A stretch of DNA of 64,000 nt from Ramlibacter sp. (GCA_013815685.1 JACDFR010000003.1:62001-126000), one strand, 5' to 3'. Positions 9,164 through 19,126 are shown, counted from the first letter of the stretch. Translations and numbers: made by a program. The notes: generated from the sequence alone by a model not told the origin.

Positions 9164-9934
9164 TCAATGGCAGGCTTGCGCCGAGGCAATCACGCGCGCC
9201 TCGCTTTGTTCGGGCGCCGCATCGGGTGTGGGGGATGCCAGCGCGTGGAGGACGACCGGAATCGGCCCATGTATCAGCGTGTATTTCTTCTGCGTTCCGG
9301 CCAAGGGCATGTTCTGGGCAACGAAACTGAACCCCATCCGGCGGTACAGGCGCGCCAGAATGTGAGTGCATGAGCCCAGCAGGTACTGAGCGTCTGTGTG
9401 CGCCATAAGATGGAGCACGACCAGATGCAGGCACCTCTTCAGTACTTTCTGGCCGGTCCGGTATTGCGGCACCATCACCAGACGCCCGGCGTCCCAGCTG
9501 CGCGGCCAGCGCGCGCGGAAATCCGGCTCGACCTGCGCCAGCAGCTGCTCGGTCAGCGTCAGGCCGAAAAGAACAGGCATCAGACGGATGGTCCCGATCA
9601 ATTCGCCGTGCAGGTCGAAGCCGAGCACCAGGCCCAGTTCGTCTTTTCGTCTTTCATGTGCATGAAAGTCCGGGTCGGCCGAGGCGACGGCGGCCAGGTC
9701 GATCTGTCGGCGCAGCTTCATGATGTGCTCGATATCGTCTGAAGTCCGTAGGTGGCGGATGCGCAGATCGTCCAGCGGGCAGTCCTTGTCCGGCTCCAGG
9801 GGACCGTCGCCCGGCTGGAACGGTGCAGCACCACGCTGGCGCAGCGCGTCAGCGCGGCTGCGCGAGCGCATGAAGCCCGATGGCGAGTTTTGTTGAGCCA
9901 GCGTGGCCAGCTCATCCGCGGAAATATGCCGCAT
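9164..9934 (-). CDS. FeeM/autoinducer-synthase-like N-acyltransferase (GNAT fold)
   Basis: A 256-residue GNAT-fold protein resembling N-acyl amino acid synthases (FeeM) and, more distantly, LuxI-type acyl-homoserine lactone synthases. Family-like features are the basic segment around KLRRQIDL (about 73-80), the central sheet KDELGLVLGFDLHGELIGTI with an arginine-containing continuation (RLMP), and the acyl-carrier-facing stretch WDAGRLVMVPQYR near residue 147. Such enzymes take an acyl chain from acyl-ACP and attach it to an amine. ATG 9934 is chosen because GGAGGAG lies five bases upstream. It is the first gene of a cassette with a di-iron oxidase and a PhcS/PhcR-like kinase pair, suggesting signal synthesis. 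Product unknown. Confidence 0.8.
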   Translation of the reverse strand: MRHISADELATLAQQNSPSGFMRSRSRADALRQRGAAPFQPGDGPLEPDKDCPLDDLRIRHLRTSDDIEHIMKLRRQIDLAAVASADPDFHAHERRKDELGLVLGFDLHGELIGTIRLMPVLFGLTLTEQLLAQVEPDFRARWPRSWDAGRLVMVPQYRTGQKVLKRCLHLVVLHLMAHTDAQYLLGSCTHILARLYRRMGFSFVAQNMPLAGTQKKYTLIHGPIPVVLHALASPTPDAAPEQSEARVIASAQACH

Positions 9935-9990
9935 CAACACTCCTCCCCTGGAATCTGGCCGCGCGTCGTGCGCACGCGGACCCGCGGCCG

Positions 9991-10020
9991 ATTATCAGCA
10001 GATGACCCACTTTACGTAAA
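9991..10020 (-). promoter_or_regulatory. Putative promoter with palindromic operator for the signalling cassette
   Basis: On the minus strand a GATAAT -10-like element (9991-9996) is preceded after 17 bases by TTACGT, which lies inside the perfect 10-bp palindrome TTTACGTAAA (10011-10020). It stands 57 bases before the acyltransferase start and between two divergent transcription units. A dyad overlapping a -35 element is typical of an operator. The regulator is unknown and no transcription start is measured. Confidence 0.45.
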
Positions 10021-10118
10021 TAGGGAAAGTAATAAGAACATCAGCCACCGCGCTGCCCTACGGCCAATTAATACCCCGCCCCGCCTGCGGAGAGTGGCGA
10101 GCGCCGACAATCGGTCCC

Positions 10119-11609
10119 ATGGATCAAGCCGTCGCCGTTCCGCAACAACTGGACCTGGGCTTGCCCTGGTGCAACAGTTTCGCCCACCTGGGGCCCGCGT
10201 TCTATACCGAACTCGTTCCTACCCCCCTGCCCGCCCCTTACCTTGTGGGCTTGAACCACAGCCTGGCCGCCGAGCTGGCCCTGCCCCCTGAGCTTTTGGC
10301 TTCGGCTGATGGTGTCCAGTCTTTTACGGGCAACGTCGCACTGAGGGGCAGTCTCTCGCTGGCCACCATGTACAGCGGCCATCAATTCGGTGTCTGGGCG
10401 GGCCAGTTGGGCGACGGACGCGCGATCCTGCTGGGGGAGGTGCAGACGCCCTCGGGACCGCGGGAGTTGCAGCTCAAGGGCAGCGGCCGCACTCCCTATT
10501 CCCGGATGGGTGACGGGCGGGCGGTGCTTCGCTCCAGCATCCGCGAATATCTTGCCTCCGAGGCCCTGTTCGGCCTGGGCATTCCAACCACCCGCGCCCT
10601 CATGGTCACCGGCTCGGACGCCCCTGTGCGGCGCGAAGAAATGGAAACCGCGGCCGTGGTGACCCGGGTGGCGCCCAGCTTCCTGCGGTTCGGCCATTTC
10701 GAGCATTTTTCGGCGCGCGAGCAATATGACGAGCTGCGCCAGCTTGCCGACTACGTGATCGACAGGTTCTACCCGGCCTGCCGCGCCGGCGACGCGCTCG
10801 CGGCTAATCCGTATGCTGCCTTCCTTGAACAGGTCAGCGAGCGGACGGCCGCCATGGTGGCCCAATGGCAGGCCGTCGGCTTTTGTCACGGCGTCATGAA
10901 TACGGACAACATGAGCGTGCTCGGCCTGACCATCGACTATGGGCCGTTCCAGTTCCTGGATGCGTTCGACCCCGGCCACATCTGCAACCACAGTGACGAG
11001 CAGGGCCGCTACGCCTACAACAAGCAGCCGAACGTTGCCTACTGGAACCTGTTCTGCCTGGGCCAGGCGCTGCTGCCGCTCATCGGCGAGCAGGAGCCGG
11101 CCCTGGCGGCCCTCGAGTCGTACAAGACTGTGTTCCCGCGCGAACTGCAGGCCCGGATGGGCGCCAAGCTGGGCTTGCTCGAGGTTCGACCTGTCGATCG
11201 CGAGCTGATCGAAGGCATCCTGACGCTTCTGGCCCAGGACAGGGTCGACTACACCATCTTCTGGCGCCGACTGACGCGTCATGTTGCCGGGGAATCGCCT
11301 GAAACGGTCCGCGACCTGTTTCTCCAAAGGGAGGCTTTCGACGGCTGGTTGCTACAATATTCAGAGCGCCTCGGCACGGGTGACCGGCACGCAGCCGCAG
11401 CGTTGATGCTGCGCACCAACCCGAAATATGTCCTGCGCAATCATCTGGGGGAGCTGGCGATCCGTCAGGCAAAATCGAAGGACTTTTCCGGAATTCAACA
11501 CCTGCTGGCACTGGTCCAGGCGCCCTGCGACGAGCATCCCGGGCATGATGAAAAGGCCGGATTCCCCCCCGACTGGGCCACCCAAATAGAGATCAGCTGT
11601 TCCTCATGA
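10119..11609 (+). CDS. selO: Protein adenylyltransferase SelO (YdiU/UPF0061 family)
   Basis: A 496-residue pseudokinase-fold enzyme that transfers AMP to hydroxyl side chains of proteins, linked in E. coli to oxidative stress. Family stretches are visible in order: [19 protein letters not shown] near residue 88, [20 protein letters not shown] near 119, and the metal/catalytic segment [21 protein letters not shown] near 258. The protein ends ISCSS, matching the C-terminal cysteine motif of bacterial SelO (selenocysteine in eukaryotes). Its last bases overlap the msrB start as ATGA, a fitting pairing of two redox-related functions. Confidence 0.93.
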   Translation: MDQAVAVPQQLDLGLPWCNSFAHLGPAFYTELVPTPLPAPYLVGLNHSLAAELALPPELLASADGVQSFTGNVALRGSLSLATMYSGHQFGVWAGQLGDGRAILLGEVQTPSGPRELQLKGSGRTPYSRMGDGRAVLRSSIREYLASEALFGLGIPTTRALMVTGSDAPVRREEMETAAVVTRVAPSFLRFGHFEHFSAREQYDELRQLADYVIDRFYPACRAGDALAANPYAAFLEQVSERTAAMVAQWQAVGFCHGVMNTDNMSVLGLTIDYGPFQFLDAFDPGHICNHSDEQGRYAYNKQPNVAYWNLFCLGQALLPLIGEQEPALAALESYKTVFPRELQARMGAKLGLLEVRPVDRELIEGILTLLAQDRVDYTIFWRRLTRHVAGESPETVRDLFLQREAFDGWLLQYSERLGTGDRHAAAALMLRTNPKYVLRNHLGELAIRQAKSKDFSGIQHLLALVQAPCDEHPGHDEKAGFPPDWATQIEISCSS

Positions 11610-12019
11610 CTTACAAGATTCAGAAATCCGATGCGCAATGGCAGGCCCTGCTGGCGCAGAAAGGCGCCGAACGCGGCGCGTTCGAGGTCACCCGCCATGC
11701 AGCCACCGAAAGGCCCTTCACCGGGAAATTCGAGGCGGTCTGGGACGACGGCAGTTATCACTGCATCTGCTGCGGTGCCAAGCTGTTCGACTCCCACACC
11801 AAGTTCGATGCCGGGTGCGGCTGGCCGAGCTTCTCGCAGGCGGTGCCGGGCGCGATCAAGGACATCGTCGACTCCAGCCACGGCATGGTGCGAACCGAAA
11901 CCGTCTGCGCCGGGTGCGGGGCCCACCTGGGGCACGTGTTCCCGGACGGCCCGACCGAAACGGGGCTGCGCTACTGCATGAACTCCGCCTCCCTGGACTT
12001 CAAGAGCGAAGAGGACTGA
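11606..12019 (+). CDS. msrB: Peptide-methionine (R)-S-oxide reductase MsrB
   Basis: A 137-residue cytoplasmic enzyme repairing methionine-R-sulfoxide. The structural zinc site is formed by C53-x-x-C56 (CICCGA) and C101-x-x-C104 (CAGCGA); the catalytic cysteine is C124 in RYCMNSASL, and C71 in CGWPSF is the usual resolving position. Length is standard. Translation is coupled to selO through an ATGA overlap, and yciB follows after 8 bases, so selO-msrB-yciB form an operon. Confidence 0.97.
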   Translation: MTYKIQKSDAQWQALLAQKGAERGAFEVTRHAATERPFTGKFEAVWDDGSYHCICCGAKLFDSHTKFDAGCGWPSFSQAVPGAIKDIVDSSHGMVRTETVCAGCGAHLGHVFPDGPTETGLRYCMNSASLDFKSEED

Positions 12020-12027
12020 ATTCCCCC

Positions 12028-12573
12028 ATGAAACTGCTGATCGATTTCTTCCCCATCATCCTTTTTTTTGCCGCGTTCAAGCTGGCGGATATCTATGTCG
12101 CCACGGGCGTGGCAATCGTGGCCACGATCGCCCAGATCGCCTGGCTGCGCCACAGCACAGGCAAGGTCGAGCCGATGCAGTGGGTGAGCCTGGGCGTGAT
12201 CGTGCTCTTCGGGGGCGCGACGATCGTCGCCCAGAACGAGACCTTCATCAAGTGGAAGCCCACGGTGCTCTATTGGCTGATGGCGGGCACGCTCATGGCG
12301 GGGCAGGTGTTTTTCAAGAAAAACCTGCTCAAGTCACTGATGGGTTCGCAGCTGGAACTGCCCGACGCCGCATGGCGTGTGACCAACTGGAGCTGGATCG
12401 CCTTCTTCGCGGTGATGGGCATCATCAACCTCTGGGTGGCGTACAACTTCGACACCGATACCTGGGTCAACTTCAAGCTCTTCGGCGGCTTGGGCCTCAT
12501 GGCCCTTTTTGTGATCGGCCAGGCGCTGTACCTCGGCCGCTACATGAAAGCCGACGAAGCGACGAAGCAGTGA
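12028..12573 (+). CDS. yciB: Inner-membrane septation protein A (YciB family)
   Basis: A 181-residue polytopic inner-membrane protein of the YciB/IspZ family, implicated in septation and envelope maintenance. It begins with the family hallmark MKLLIDFFPIILFFAAFK and contains KPTVLYWLMAGTLMAGQVFF in the middle and a tryptophan-rich SWIAFFAVMGIINLWVAY segment. About five membrane helices are apparent. The start ATG follows the msrB stop by eight bases. A bolA-like gene and a parvulin gene continue in the same direction. Confidence 0.93.
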   Translation: MKLLIDFFPIILFFAAFKLADIYVATGVAIVATIAQIAWLRHSTGKVEPMQWVSLGVIVLFGGATIVAQNETFIKWKPTVLYWLMAGTLMAGQVFFKKNLLKSLMGSQLELPDAAWRVTNWSWIAFFAVMGIINLWVAYNFDTDTWVNFKLFGGLGLMALFVIGQALYLGRYMKADEATKQ

Positions 12574-12593
12574 AGGCCGGGGACACTAGCACC

Positions 12594-12668
12594 GCCGGGC
12601 CGCCCCACGGGGCGGGAGCCCTCTCGTCGGGGGGCAGCGCGTCGGCCCGGGCCGCAAGCGTGGGAGCC
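12594..12668 (-). repeat. Single inverted copy of the GC-rich dispersed intergenic repeat
   Basis: Read on the minus strand this spacer starts CTCCCACGCTTG, continues with CGCTGCCCCCCGA and ends with GGGGCGGCCCGGCGG. These blocks match, in order, the 84-bp unit repeated at 34756-35091. It fills the gap between yciB and the BolA-family gene. The match is by eye and imperfect. Confidence 0.6.
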
Positions 12669-12670
12669 GC

Positions 12671-12937
12671 ATGAGCACCGGTGTCACCGCCGGGGACTTG
12701 CGCCTGCGCCTGGCTGAACTGCTGGCACCCACGGTGCTCGATGTGCTCGACGAAAGCGCGGCGCATGCCGGCCATGCCGGTGCGGATGAGAGCGGGTTCG
12801 GCACGCATTTCCGGGTGCGGATCGCCTCGCCCCTCTTCGACGGCCGGTCGCGCGTGGCGCGGCATCGCCTTGTGTATGATGCGCTGCAAGATTTTGTCGA
12901 CCGGGGGCTGCACGCGCTGGCGATCGAGATACTTTGA
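12671..12937 (+). CDS. BolA family protein
   Basis: An 88-residue protein of the BolA/IbaG type, a small class II KH-like fold that works with monothiol glutaredoxins in iron-sulfur cluster handling or as a morphology regulator. The family helix-turn is visible as FRVRIASPLFDGRSRVARHRLVYDAL (conserved F..G...RHR.VY pattern, residues 46-71). Length is normal. It lies downstream of a GC-rich repeat in the yciB spacer and 26 bases before the parvulin gene. Target not predictable. Confidence 0.88.
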   Translation: MSTGVTAGDLRLRLAELLAPTVLDVLDESAAHAGHAGADESGFGTHFRVRIASPLFDGRSRVARHRLVYDALQDFVDRGLHALAIEIL

Positions 12938-12963
12938 CCCAACTCCTGACTTACGGATCTCCC

Positions 12964-13743
12964 ATGAAGCACGTTATTTTGTCCGCGGTCGCGGCAGCCA
13001 TCATCAGCATCGCCTTGCCCGCCGCGGCCCAGAATGTGGCCGTCGTCAACGGTAAGCCGGTGCCCAAGGCGCGCGTGGATGCATTGGCGGCGCAGCTTGC
13101 CAAGAGCGGACGGCCGGTGACGCCGGAGATGCAAGGCCAGCTCAAGGATGAAGTCATTGCCCGCGAGGTCTTCATGCAGGAAGCGCAAAAGCGTGGCCTC
13201 GACGCCAGCGACGACTTCCGCAACCAGATGGAGCTGGCTCGCCAGACACTGCTGATTCGCGAACTGTTCGCCGACTTCCAGAAGAACAACCCGGTGACGG
13301 ACGCCGACATCAAGGCCGAGTACGACAAGTTCACCTCGGCCAATGGCGGTAAGGAATACCGCGCCCGCCACATCCTCGTCGACAAGGAAGACGAGGCCAA
13401 GGCCGTCATCGCTTCGCTCAAGAAAGGCGGCAAGTTCGACGAAATCGCCAAGAAGCAGTCCAAAGATCCCGGCTCCGGCGCCAACGGCGGCGACCTGGAC
13501 TGGGCCGGCCCTGCCAGCTATGTGCCGGAGTTCTCCGGCGCCCTGGTCAAGCTGAAGAAGGGCCAGATAACCGATTCACCCGTCAAGACCCAGTTCGGCT
13601 GGCATGTTATCCGCCTGGACGACATGCGCGAGGCACAGCTACCCAAGCTCGAGGAGGTGAAGCCGCAGATCGCCCAGCAGTTGCTGCAGCAGAAACTGGC
13701 CAAATTCCAGGAAGACATGCGCGGCAAGGCAAAGGTCGAATGA
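12964..13743 (+). CDS. Periplasmic parvulin-type peptidyl-prolyl isomerase
   Basis: A 259-residue exported foldase. A signal peptide (MKHVILSAVAAAIISIALPAAA) precedes a helical chaperone-like segment, then the parvulin domain at about residues 135-225 with the pattern ARHILVDKEDEAK, SKDPGSGANGGDLDW and TQFGWHVIRLDD. It belongs to the PpiC/SurA-related group. ATG 12964 is favoured over an in-frame ATG at 12934 because only the former gives a clean signal sequence. It ends at a hairpin shared with a convergent gene. Confidence 0.9.
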   Translation: MKHVILSAVAAAIISIALPAAAQNVAVVNGKPVPKARVDALAAQLAKSGRPVTPEMQGQLKDEVIAREVFMQEAQKRGLDASDDFRNQMELARQTLLIRELFADFQKNNPVTDADIKAEYDKFTSANGGKEYRARHILVDKEDEAKAVIASLKKGGKFDEIAKKQSKDPGSGANGGDLDWAGPASYVPEFSGALVKLKKGQITDSPVKTQFGWHVIRLDDMREAQLPKLEEVKPQIAQQLLQQKLAKFQEDMRGKAKVE

Positions 13744-13767
13744 CCGGGCGGTTGCCCGCAAGCGGCA

Positions 13768-13787
13768 CGGCCTTCCGGCCGCGTTTT
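13768..13787. terminator. Short bidirectional terminator-like hairpin
   Basis: CGGCC-TTCC-GGCCG (13768-13781) forms a five-pair stem with a four-base loop, followed by CGTTTT on the plus strand. It separates the convergent parvulin and DUF1624 genes. The stem is short, so function is tentative. Confidence 0.4.
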
Positions 13788-14524
13788 CATTTGGCGAGCG
13801 CCGTGGCTGCCATGACCACGCCGATCAGTACCGGCTGGTGCAGCATATACCACGACAGGCCCCAGCGTCCCAGCCAGGCCAGCGGGGCCGCGGCGCGCGG
13901 GATGGGCCGGTGCAGCGAGGGCCGGCGGTGAGCCAGCCACCACTGCCCCGCTGCCATGCCCCACCACATCACGCCCAGCCAGGGAAGTAGCGGCACATAG
14001 TCCTCGGTCACGGGCTTGCGCCCGATCAGCCCGAGCCAGTTCCATGCGGGCTGGTCGAGGAACGACAGCTCAGGCCACTGGGCGTGGGCCGCGGCTGCAA
14101 GCGGCCTGGCGGCGATCGCAAGGGCGCCGGCAAGCCAAAGGCTGCGGCCCCAGCCGCTGGTCCATCGCACGACGATCAGCATCACCGCGATGCCGTGCAA
14201 GACGCCGAAATAGATGAAGCTCTTGGGATACATCCAGTAGGAACCCGCAGTCACCAGCAAAGCGCAAGCCGCCACCTGGGCCCAACGCCTCCAGAACCTG
14301 CGCCAGCCCTGTCCCTGCTGTACGGCGACAGCCTGGCCGAGGCCGGCGCAGAACAGGAAGAGGCTGACGATGGCGGTGCGCTGCCAGGTCCAGAAGGGGT
14401 CGGTGTAGAAGTTCTGTTTAAGCCAGCCGAAGTGGTTGAGGTCGAAGCAGAAATGAAAAAGGGTCATCCAGACGATGGCGAGTCCGCGAAGGGCGTCGAT
14501 GGAGTCGAATCGCTGGTTGGGCAT
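13787..14524 (-). CDS. DUF1624 / heparan-alpha-glucosaminide N-acetyltransferase-like membrane protein
   Basis: A 245-residue inner-membrane protein. The opening RFDSIDALRGLAIVWMTLFH with conserved D-x-x-R-G is the start of the DUF1624 acyltransferase-like family, and FHFCFDLNHFG follows, giving a conserved histidine in the first transmembrane pair. Seven or so hydrophobic segments are visible. ATG 14524 was chosen because the longer reading frame upstream is non-hydrophobic and overlaps the divergent neighbour. It may acetylate envelope glycans, but no substrate can be assigned. It stands alone between convergent and divergent neighbours. Confidence 0.82.
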   Translation of the reverse strand: MPNQRFDSIDALRGLAIVWMTLFHFCFDLNHFGWLKQNFYTDPFWTWQRTAIVSLFLFCAGLGQAVAVQQGQGWRRFWRRWAQVAACALLVTAGSYWMYPKSFIYFGVLHGIAVMLIVVRWTSGWGRSLWLAGALAIAARPLAAAAHAQWPELSFLDQPAWNWLGLIGRKPVTEDYVPLLPWLGVMWWGMAAGQWWLAHRRPSLHRPIPRAAAPLAWLGRWGLSWYMLHQPVLIGVVMAATALAK

Positions 14525-14593
14525 GGGCAGCAGTGTAGAACCCCGCGCAGACCCGGTTGACGAACCCGGCAGCCGGCGCTCCAATGCGCCAGC

Positions 14594-15028
14594 ATGGCAA
14601 CACTTCCCCAACCTGTTATCGAAGCGCTCGGCAAGGGCAACCTCATGGAGGCCATCAAGCTGATGCGCGGCAGCGGCATGGGCTTGAAGGAAGCCAAGCA
14701 GGCGCTGGACGCCTACGCCGCCGGCAAGCCGCCGCCTCACGCCCCCACGTTCTCGGGCGTTCCTATGGGGCAGCCGCTGCCGCCACAGGTGGCGCAAGCG
14801 CTGCAGCAAGGCAATAAGATCGAGGCCATCCGGCTCATGCGCGAGCAGACAGGCCTGGGCCTGAAGGAGTCAAAGGATGCGGTGGAGGCTCATCGGCAAT
14901 TCCATCCTCGCATCGCCAACGAGTTGTCGCCCGGCCAGGTCGGCGACACCGGCTCCGGCATCTGGTGGGTGATCGGCCTGGTCCTCGTCTGCGTGGTGGG
15001 CTACCTGGTGCTTCGCAGGCTGGGCTAG
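14594..15028 (+). CDS. Ribosomal protein L7/L12 C-terminal-domain-like membrane-anchored protein
   Basis: A 144-residue protein with two copies of an L7/L12 CTD-like helix pair: VIEALGKGNLMEAIKLMR..GLKEAKQALDAY (residues 8-42) and VAQALQQGNKIEAIRLMRE..GLKESKDAVEAH (66-100). A single C-terminal membrane helix (IWWVIGLVLVCVVGYLVL, about 123-140) anchors it. The repeats carry the G-L-K-E-(A/S)-K motif by which L7/L12 contacts translation factors. I do not know a function for this arrangement; binding to a translation GTPase at the membrane is possible but unproven. Confidence 0.8.
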   Translation: MATLPQPVIEALGKGNLMEAIKLMRGSGMGLKEAKQALDAYAAGKPPPHAPTFSGVPMGQPLPPQVAQALQQGNKIEAIRLMREQTGLGLKESKDAVEAHRQFHPRIANELSPGQVGDTGSGIWWVIGLVLVCVVGYLVLRRLG

Positions 15029-15078
15029 GGTTGTCTGCGGTATGCCCGCGAGCACGACCGGAGAACGACCCACGATCT

Positions 15079-18000
15079 TCAGCGGCCCACCCACTTGCGC
15101 GCGTTGCGCCAGATCCGCATCCACGGACTGAATTCGCTCGTGTCCCCGGTGGTCCAGCTCATCTGGATATTGCGAAACACGCGCTCGGGATGCGGCATCA
15201 TGGCCGTGAAACGCCCGTCCGCCGTGGTGACTGCCGTCAGGCCCCCCGGGCTGCCGTTGGGATTGAACGGATAACTTTCTGTCGGCCGGCCCTGGTGGTC
15301 CGTGAATCGCATCGCGGCGATGGCTTTGGCCGGGTCGCCGCGGTGCTCGAAGTTGGCGAAGCCCTCGCCATGCGCCACGGCGATGGACAGCCGGCTGCCC
15401 GCCATGCCGGCGAAGAAAAGGCTGGGCGACTCCAGCACTTCCACTTGCGACAGCCGGGCCTCGTAGCGCTCGCTGCGGTTGGTGGTGAAGCGCGGCCACG
15501 AATGCGCGCCCGGGATGATGTCCGCGAGCTCGGCCAGCATCTGGCAGCCGTTGCAAACGCCCAGCGCAAAAGTGTCGGGGCGGCCGAAGAAGGACTTGAA
15601 CTGTTCCGCCAGCTGCGCATTGAACAGGATGCTGCGCGCCCATCCAATGCCCGCGCCCAAAATATCGCCGTAGCTGAAGCCGCCGCACGCGACGAAACCC
15701 TGGAAGTCCTGCAGCTGGGCGCGGCCCGCCTGCAGGTCGGTCATGTGCACGTCGTAGGCCTCGAACCCGGCTTCCGTGAATGTGTAGGCCATCTCCACGT
15801 GCGAATTGACGCCCTGCTCGCGCAGGACCGCCACCTTGGGACGCGCCAGGTTGAGGTATGGCGCGGCGATGTCTTCGCGAGGATCGAACGTCGGCGCGAA
15901 CCGCAGGCCCGGGTCGGCGGGGTCGCCGGCGGCGGCGTGCTCGGCGTCGGCACCGGCCGGATTGTCGCGCTGGCGGCAAATCTTCCAGCTCACGCTGTCC
16001 CACACCTGGTGCAGGTCGGCGAGCCTGGCCGAAAACACCGCCTTGGTGTCGCGCCAGACCTGCACTTCGCCCTTGCCGATCTCGATGCCCGACGACGCGG
16101 GCCGGGTCTTGCCCACGAAATGGCTGAACCTGGAGAGGCCATGCTGGCGCAGCACCTGCATCACGTCGTCGCGGCTTTCGGTGGGCACCTGGAGCAGCAC
16201 GCCCAGTTCTTCGTTGAACAGCGCCTTCAGGGTCAGCTCGTCGCGGCGCGGCCCGACCTGGGCGGCCCAGTTCTTCGCATCGCCGAAATCGGCCCGGCTG
16301 TCGCTGATGCCGTCGCCTTCGGTCACGAGCAGGTCCACGTTGAGCGAGATACCCACATGTCCGGCAAAGGCCATCTCGCAAGCGGCCGCGAACAAGCCGC
16401 CGTCGCTGCGGTCGTGATAGGCCAGGATGCGGCCCTGGGCGCGCAGCGCATTCACCGCGTTGACGAGGTTCACCAGGTCTTGCGGCTCGTCCAGGTCGGG
16501 CACTTCATCGCCTACCTGGTCGAGTACCTGGGCTAGGATGCTCCCCCCCATGCGGTTGCGGCCCTTGCCGAGGTCGACCAGCACCAGGGTGGTGTCGCCC
16601 TCGGCTTGCAATTGGGGGGTCAGCGTGGGCCGGACATCGGCCAGCGTCGCGAAAGCGGTGATGACCAGGCTCACCGGCGAGGTGACCTTCTTGCGGCTGG
16701 CGCCTTCGGTCCACTGGGAGCGCATGGACAGGCTGTCCTTGCCCACCGGAATCGAAATGCCCAATGCCGGGCACAGTTCCATGCCGACGGCGCGCACGGT
16801 CTCATACAGCGCCGCGTCTTCCCCCGGCTCGCCGCATGCCGCCATCCAGTTGGCCGAGAGCTTGACCCGGGCCAACACGATGGGCGCCGCCAACAGGTTG
16901 GTGATGGCTTCGGCCACCGCCATCCGGCCCGACGCGGGGGCGTTGATCGCCGCCAGCGGAGTGCGCTCGCCCAGGCTCATGGCCTCGCCGGCGAAGCCCT
17001 TGTAGTCGGCCAGGGTGACGGCACAGTCCGCCACCGGCACCTGCCATGGCCCGACCATCTGATCGCGGTGCGACAGTCCGCCGACGGTGCGGTCGCCGAT
17101 GGTGATGAGGAACCGCTTGGAGGCCACCGTCGGGTGGCTCAGCACCTTGACGGCCGCATCCTGCAGGCTGACGCCGGTCAGATCGACCGGCTTGAACTGG
17201 CGTTTGACGGTCTTCACGTCGCGGTGCATTTTGGGCGGCTTGCCGAGCAGCACGTTCATGGGCATGTCCACCGCGGCGGGCGCGCCCTCGTCGGCGACCA
17301 CCAGCTGCCGCTCTTGGGTCGCGACCCCCACGACGGCGAACGGGCATCGCTCCCGTTCACAGAAATCCCTGAACTGCGGCAGCGACGCCGGCGCGATGGC
17401 CAGGGCATAACGCTCCTGGCTCTCGTTGCACCAGATTTCCCTGGGCGCCAGACCTGATTCCTCGAGCGGAATCTTGCGCAGATCGAATCGGGCACCCCGG
17501 CCCGCGTCGTTGCTCAGTTCCGGAAAGGCATTGGACAGGCCACCCGCGCCGACATCATGGATGGCCAGGATGGGATTGCCGTCGCCTTCCGCCCAGCAAT
17601 GGTTGATCACTTCCTGGGCCCGCCGCTCGATTTCGGGGTTGCCGCGCTGGACCGAATCGAAGTCGAGCTCGGCCGCGTTGGCCCCGGTGGCCATCGAACT
17701 GGCGGCGCCGCCGCCCATGCCGATGCGCATGCCCGGGCCCCCGAGCTGGATCAGCAAGGTGCCTGCCGGGAACTCGATCTTGCGGGTCAGGCCCGCGTCG
17801 ATCGTGCCCAGCCCGCCCGCGATCATGATCGGCTTGTGGTAGCCGCGCATGACGTCACCGGCTTGCTGTTCATATTCGCGGAAATAGCCCAGCAGGTTCG
17901 GCCGCCCGAACTCGTTGTTGAACGCCGCGCCGCCAAGCGGGCCGTCGATCATGATCTGGAGCGGGCTGGCGATGTGCTCGGGCTTGCCGAGCTCACCACC

Positions 18001-19053
18001 CCAGAGCTTGGACACCGCGAACCCGGTCAGTCCGGCCTTGGGCCTGGAACCGCGTCCCGTCGCCCCCTCGTCGCGGATCTCCCCGCCGGCACCCGTCGAT
18101 GCACCAGGAAAGGGCGAGATCGCGGTCGGGTGATTGTGCGTTTCCACCTTCATCAGCACGTGGTGCAGGGCGTCCTGCTTGCGGTAGCGCGAGGCCTGGC
18201 TCGATGTCGCGACAAACCGCTGCACGGCCGATCCCTCCATCACGGAAGCGTTGTCCGAATAGGCAACCACCGTATGCTGCGGGCTCACCTGGTGCGTGTG
18301 CCTGATCATCCCGAACATGCTGCGCTCCTGCGGCACACCGTCGATGGTGAAAGACGCATTGAAGATCTTGTGCCGGCAATGCTCGCTGTTGGCCTGGGCG
18401 AACATCATCAATTCGACGTCAGTGGGATTGCGCCCGAGGTCCTTGAAAGCATCGACCAGGTAGTCGATCTCGTCCTCGGCCAACGCCAGGCCGAAGCGCA
18501 CGTTTGCCGTCTCCAGGGCCGCCTTGCCGCCGAACAGCACATCGACGCGCTCCATGGGCGGTGGTTGGAGTTCAGTGAACAGCGAATGCGCGGCCCGCCG
18601 CTCGAACATCACGCTCTCGGTCATCCTGTCATGCAGCACCGAGGCGACGGCTCGCGACTGCGCCTCGTCCGGCCCGCCGCCGCCCAACAGGCCGCTTGCG
18701 AAGACGATACGGAATTCGACGATGCGCTCGATCCGCTTGAGCGAGATCCCGCAGTTATGCGCAATGTCCGTGGCCTTGGAAGCCCATGGCGACACCGTTC
18801 CGATGCGCGGCGTCACCACCACGAGGCGGCCGCCTGCGGCTGGGCGGCGAGCGGCGTCGCCATAGGTCAGCAGTGCGGCAAGCCTCCCGTTCTCGGCGGG
18901 CGTGAGTGCGTGGTCGGTGGCCACCAGATGCACATAGCGGGCGCTGATGCCGCTGACTTGGTCGTGGATGGCCTGCAGGCGAGGAAGTAGCTGCTGGACT
19001 CTAAACTCGCTGAGGGCGATTGCGCCCTCGAACTCGGTGATGTGCAGGGTCAC
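15079..19053 (-). CDS. purL: Phosphoribosylformylglycinamidine synthase PurL (long form)
   Basis: A 1324-residue single-chain FGAM synthase, fourth step of purine biosynthesis: FGAR plus glutamine and ATP give FGAM. The N-terminal FGAR-binding region starts [10 protein letters not shown]; the ATP site includes [34 protein letters not shown]-type sequence near residue 310; the C-terminal glutaminase has the nucleophile in LGVCNGCQ and its histidine in MMPHPERVF. Length matches the large proteobacterial type. No ATG fits the start; GTG 19053 gives the conserved N-terminus. It diverges from map with a short shared promoter region. Confidence 0.97.
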   Translation of the reverse strand: MTLHITEFEGAIALSEFRVQQLLPRLQAIHDQVSGISARYVHLVATDHALTPAENGRLAALLTYGDAARRPAAGGRLVVVTPRIGTVSPWASKATDIAHNCGISLKRIERIVEFRIVFASGLLGGGGPDEAQSRAVASVLHDRMTESVMFERRAAHSLFTELQPPPMERVDVLFGGKAALETANVRFGLALAEDEIDYLVDAFKDLGRNPTDVELMMFAQANSEHCRHKIFNASFTIDGVPQERSMFGMIRHTHQVSPQHTVVAYSDNASVMEGSAVQRFVATSSQASRYRKQDALHHVLMKVETHNHPTAISPFPGASTGAGGEIRDEGATGRGSRPKAGLTGFAVSKLWGGELGKPEHIASPLQIMIDGPLGGAAFNNEFGRPNLLGYFREYEQQAGDVMRGYHKPIMIAGGLGTIDAGLTRKIEFPAGTLLIQLGGPGMRIGMGGGAASSMATGANAAELDFDSVQRGNPEIERRAQEVINHCWAEGDGNPILAIHDVGAGGLSNAFPELSNDAGRGARFDLRKIPLEESGLAPREIWCNESQERYALAIAPASLPQFRDFCERERCPFAVVGVATQERQLVVADEGAPAAVDMPMNVLLGKPPKMHRDVKTVKRQFKPVDLTGVSLQDAAVKVLSHPTVASKRFLITIGDRTVGGLSHRDQMVGPWQVPVADCAVTLADYKGFAGEAMSLGERTPLAAINAPASGRMAVAEAITNLLAAPIVLARVKLSANWMAACGEPGEDAALYETVRAVGMELCPALGISIPVGKDSLSMRSQWTEGASRKKVTSPVSLVITAFATLADVRPTLTPQLQAEGDTTLVLVDLGKGRNRMGGSILAQVLDQVGDEVPDLDEPQDLVNLVNAVNALRAQGRILAYHDRSDGGLFAAACEMAFAGHVGISLNVDLLVTEGDGISDSRADFGDAKNWAAQVGPRRDELTLKALFNEELGVLLQVPTESRDDVMQVLRQHGLSRFSHFVGKTRPASSGIEIGKGEVQVWRDTKAVFSARLADLHQVWDSVSWKICRQRDNPAGADAEHAAAGDPADPGLRFAPTFDPREDIAAPYLNLARPKVAVLREQGVNSHVEMAYTFTEAGFEAYDVHMTDLQAGRAQLQDFQGFVACGGFSYGDILGAGIGWARSILFNAQLAEQFKSFFGRPDTFALGVCNGCQMLAELADIIPGAHSWPRFTTNRSERYEARLSQVEVLESPSLFFAGMAGSRLSIAVAHGEGFANFEHRGDPAKAIAAMRFTDHQGRPTESYPFNPNGSPGGLTAVTTADGRFTAMMPHPERVFRNIQMSWTTGDTSEFSPWMRIWRNARKWVGR

Positions 19054-19112
19054 GATGGACGGGCTCTCGGTATTAACCCTGCATTTTACCGGCAAGGGAT
19101 TTCGCCCTCTGG

Positions 19113-19126
19113 GATAATCGGGGCCT
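19113..19126 (+). promoter_or_regulatory. Start-proximal -10 element of map (possible leaderless transcript)
   Basis: GGGATAATCG places a GATAAT element at 19113-19118, only eight bases before the map ATG (19127). A transcription start seven or so bases downstream would fall on or next to the start codon, giving a leaderless or nearly leaderless message. The same element stands six bases before dapC. No convincing -35 was found. Confidence 0.4.
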
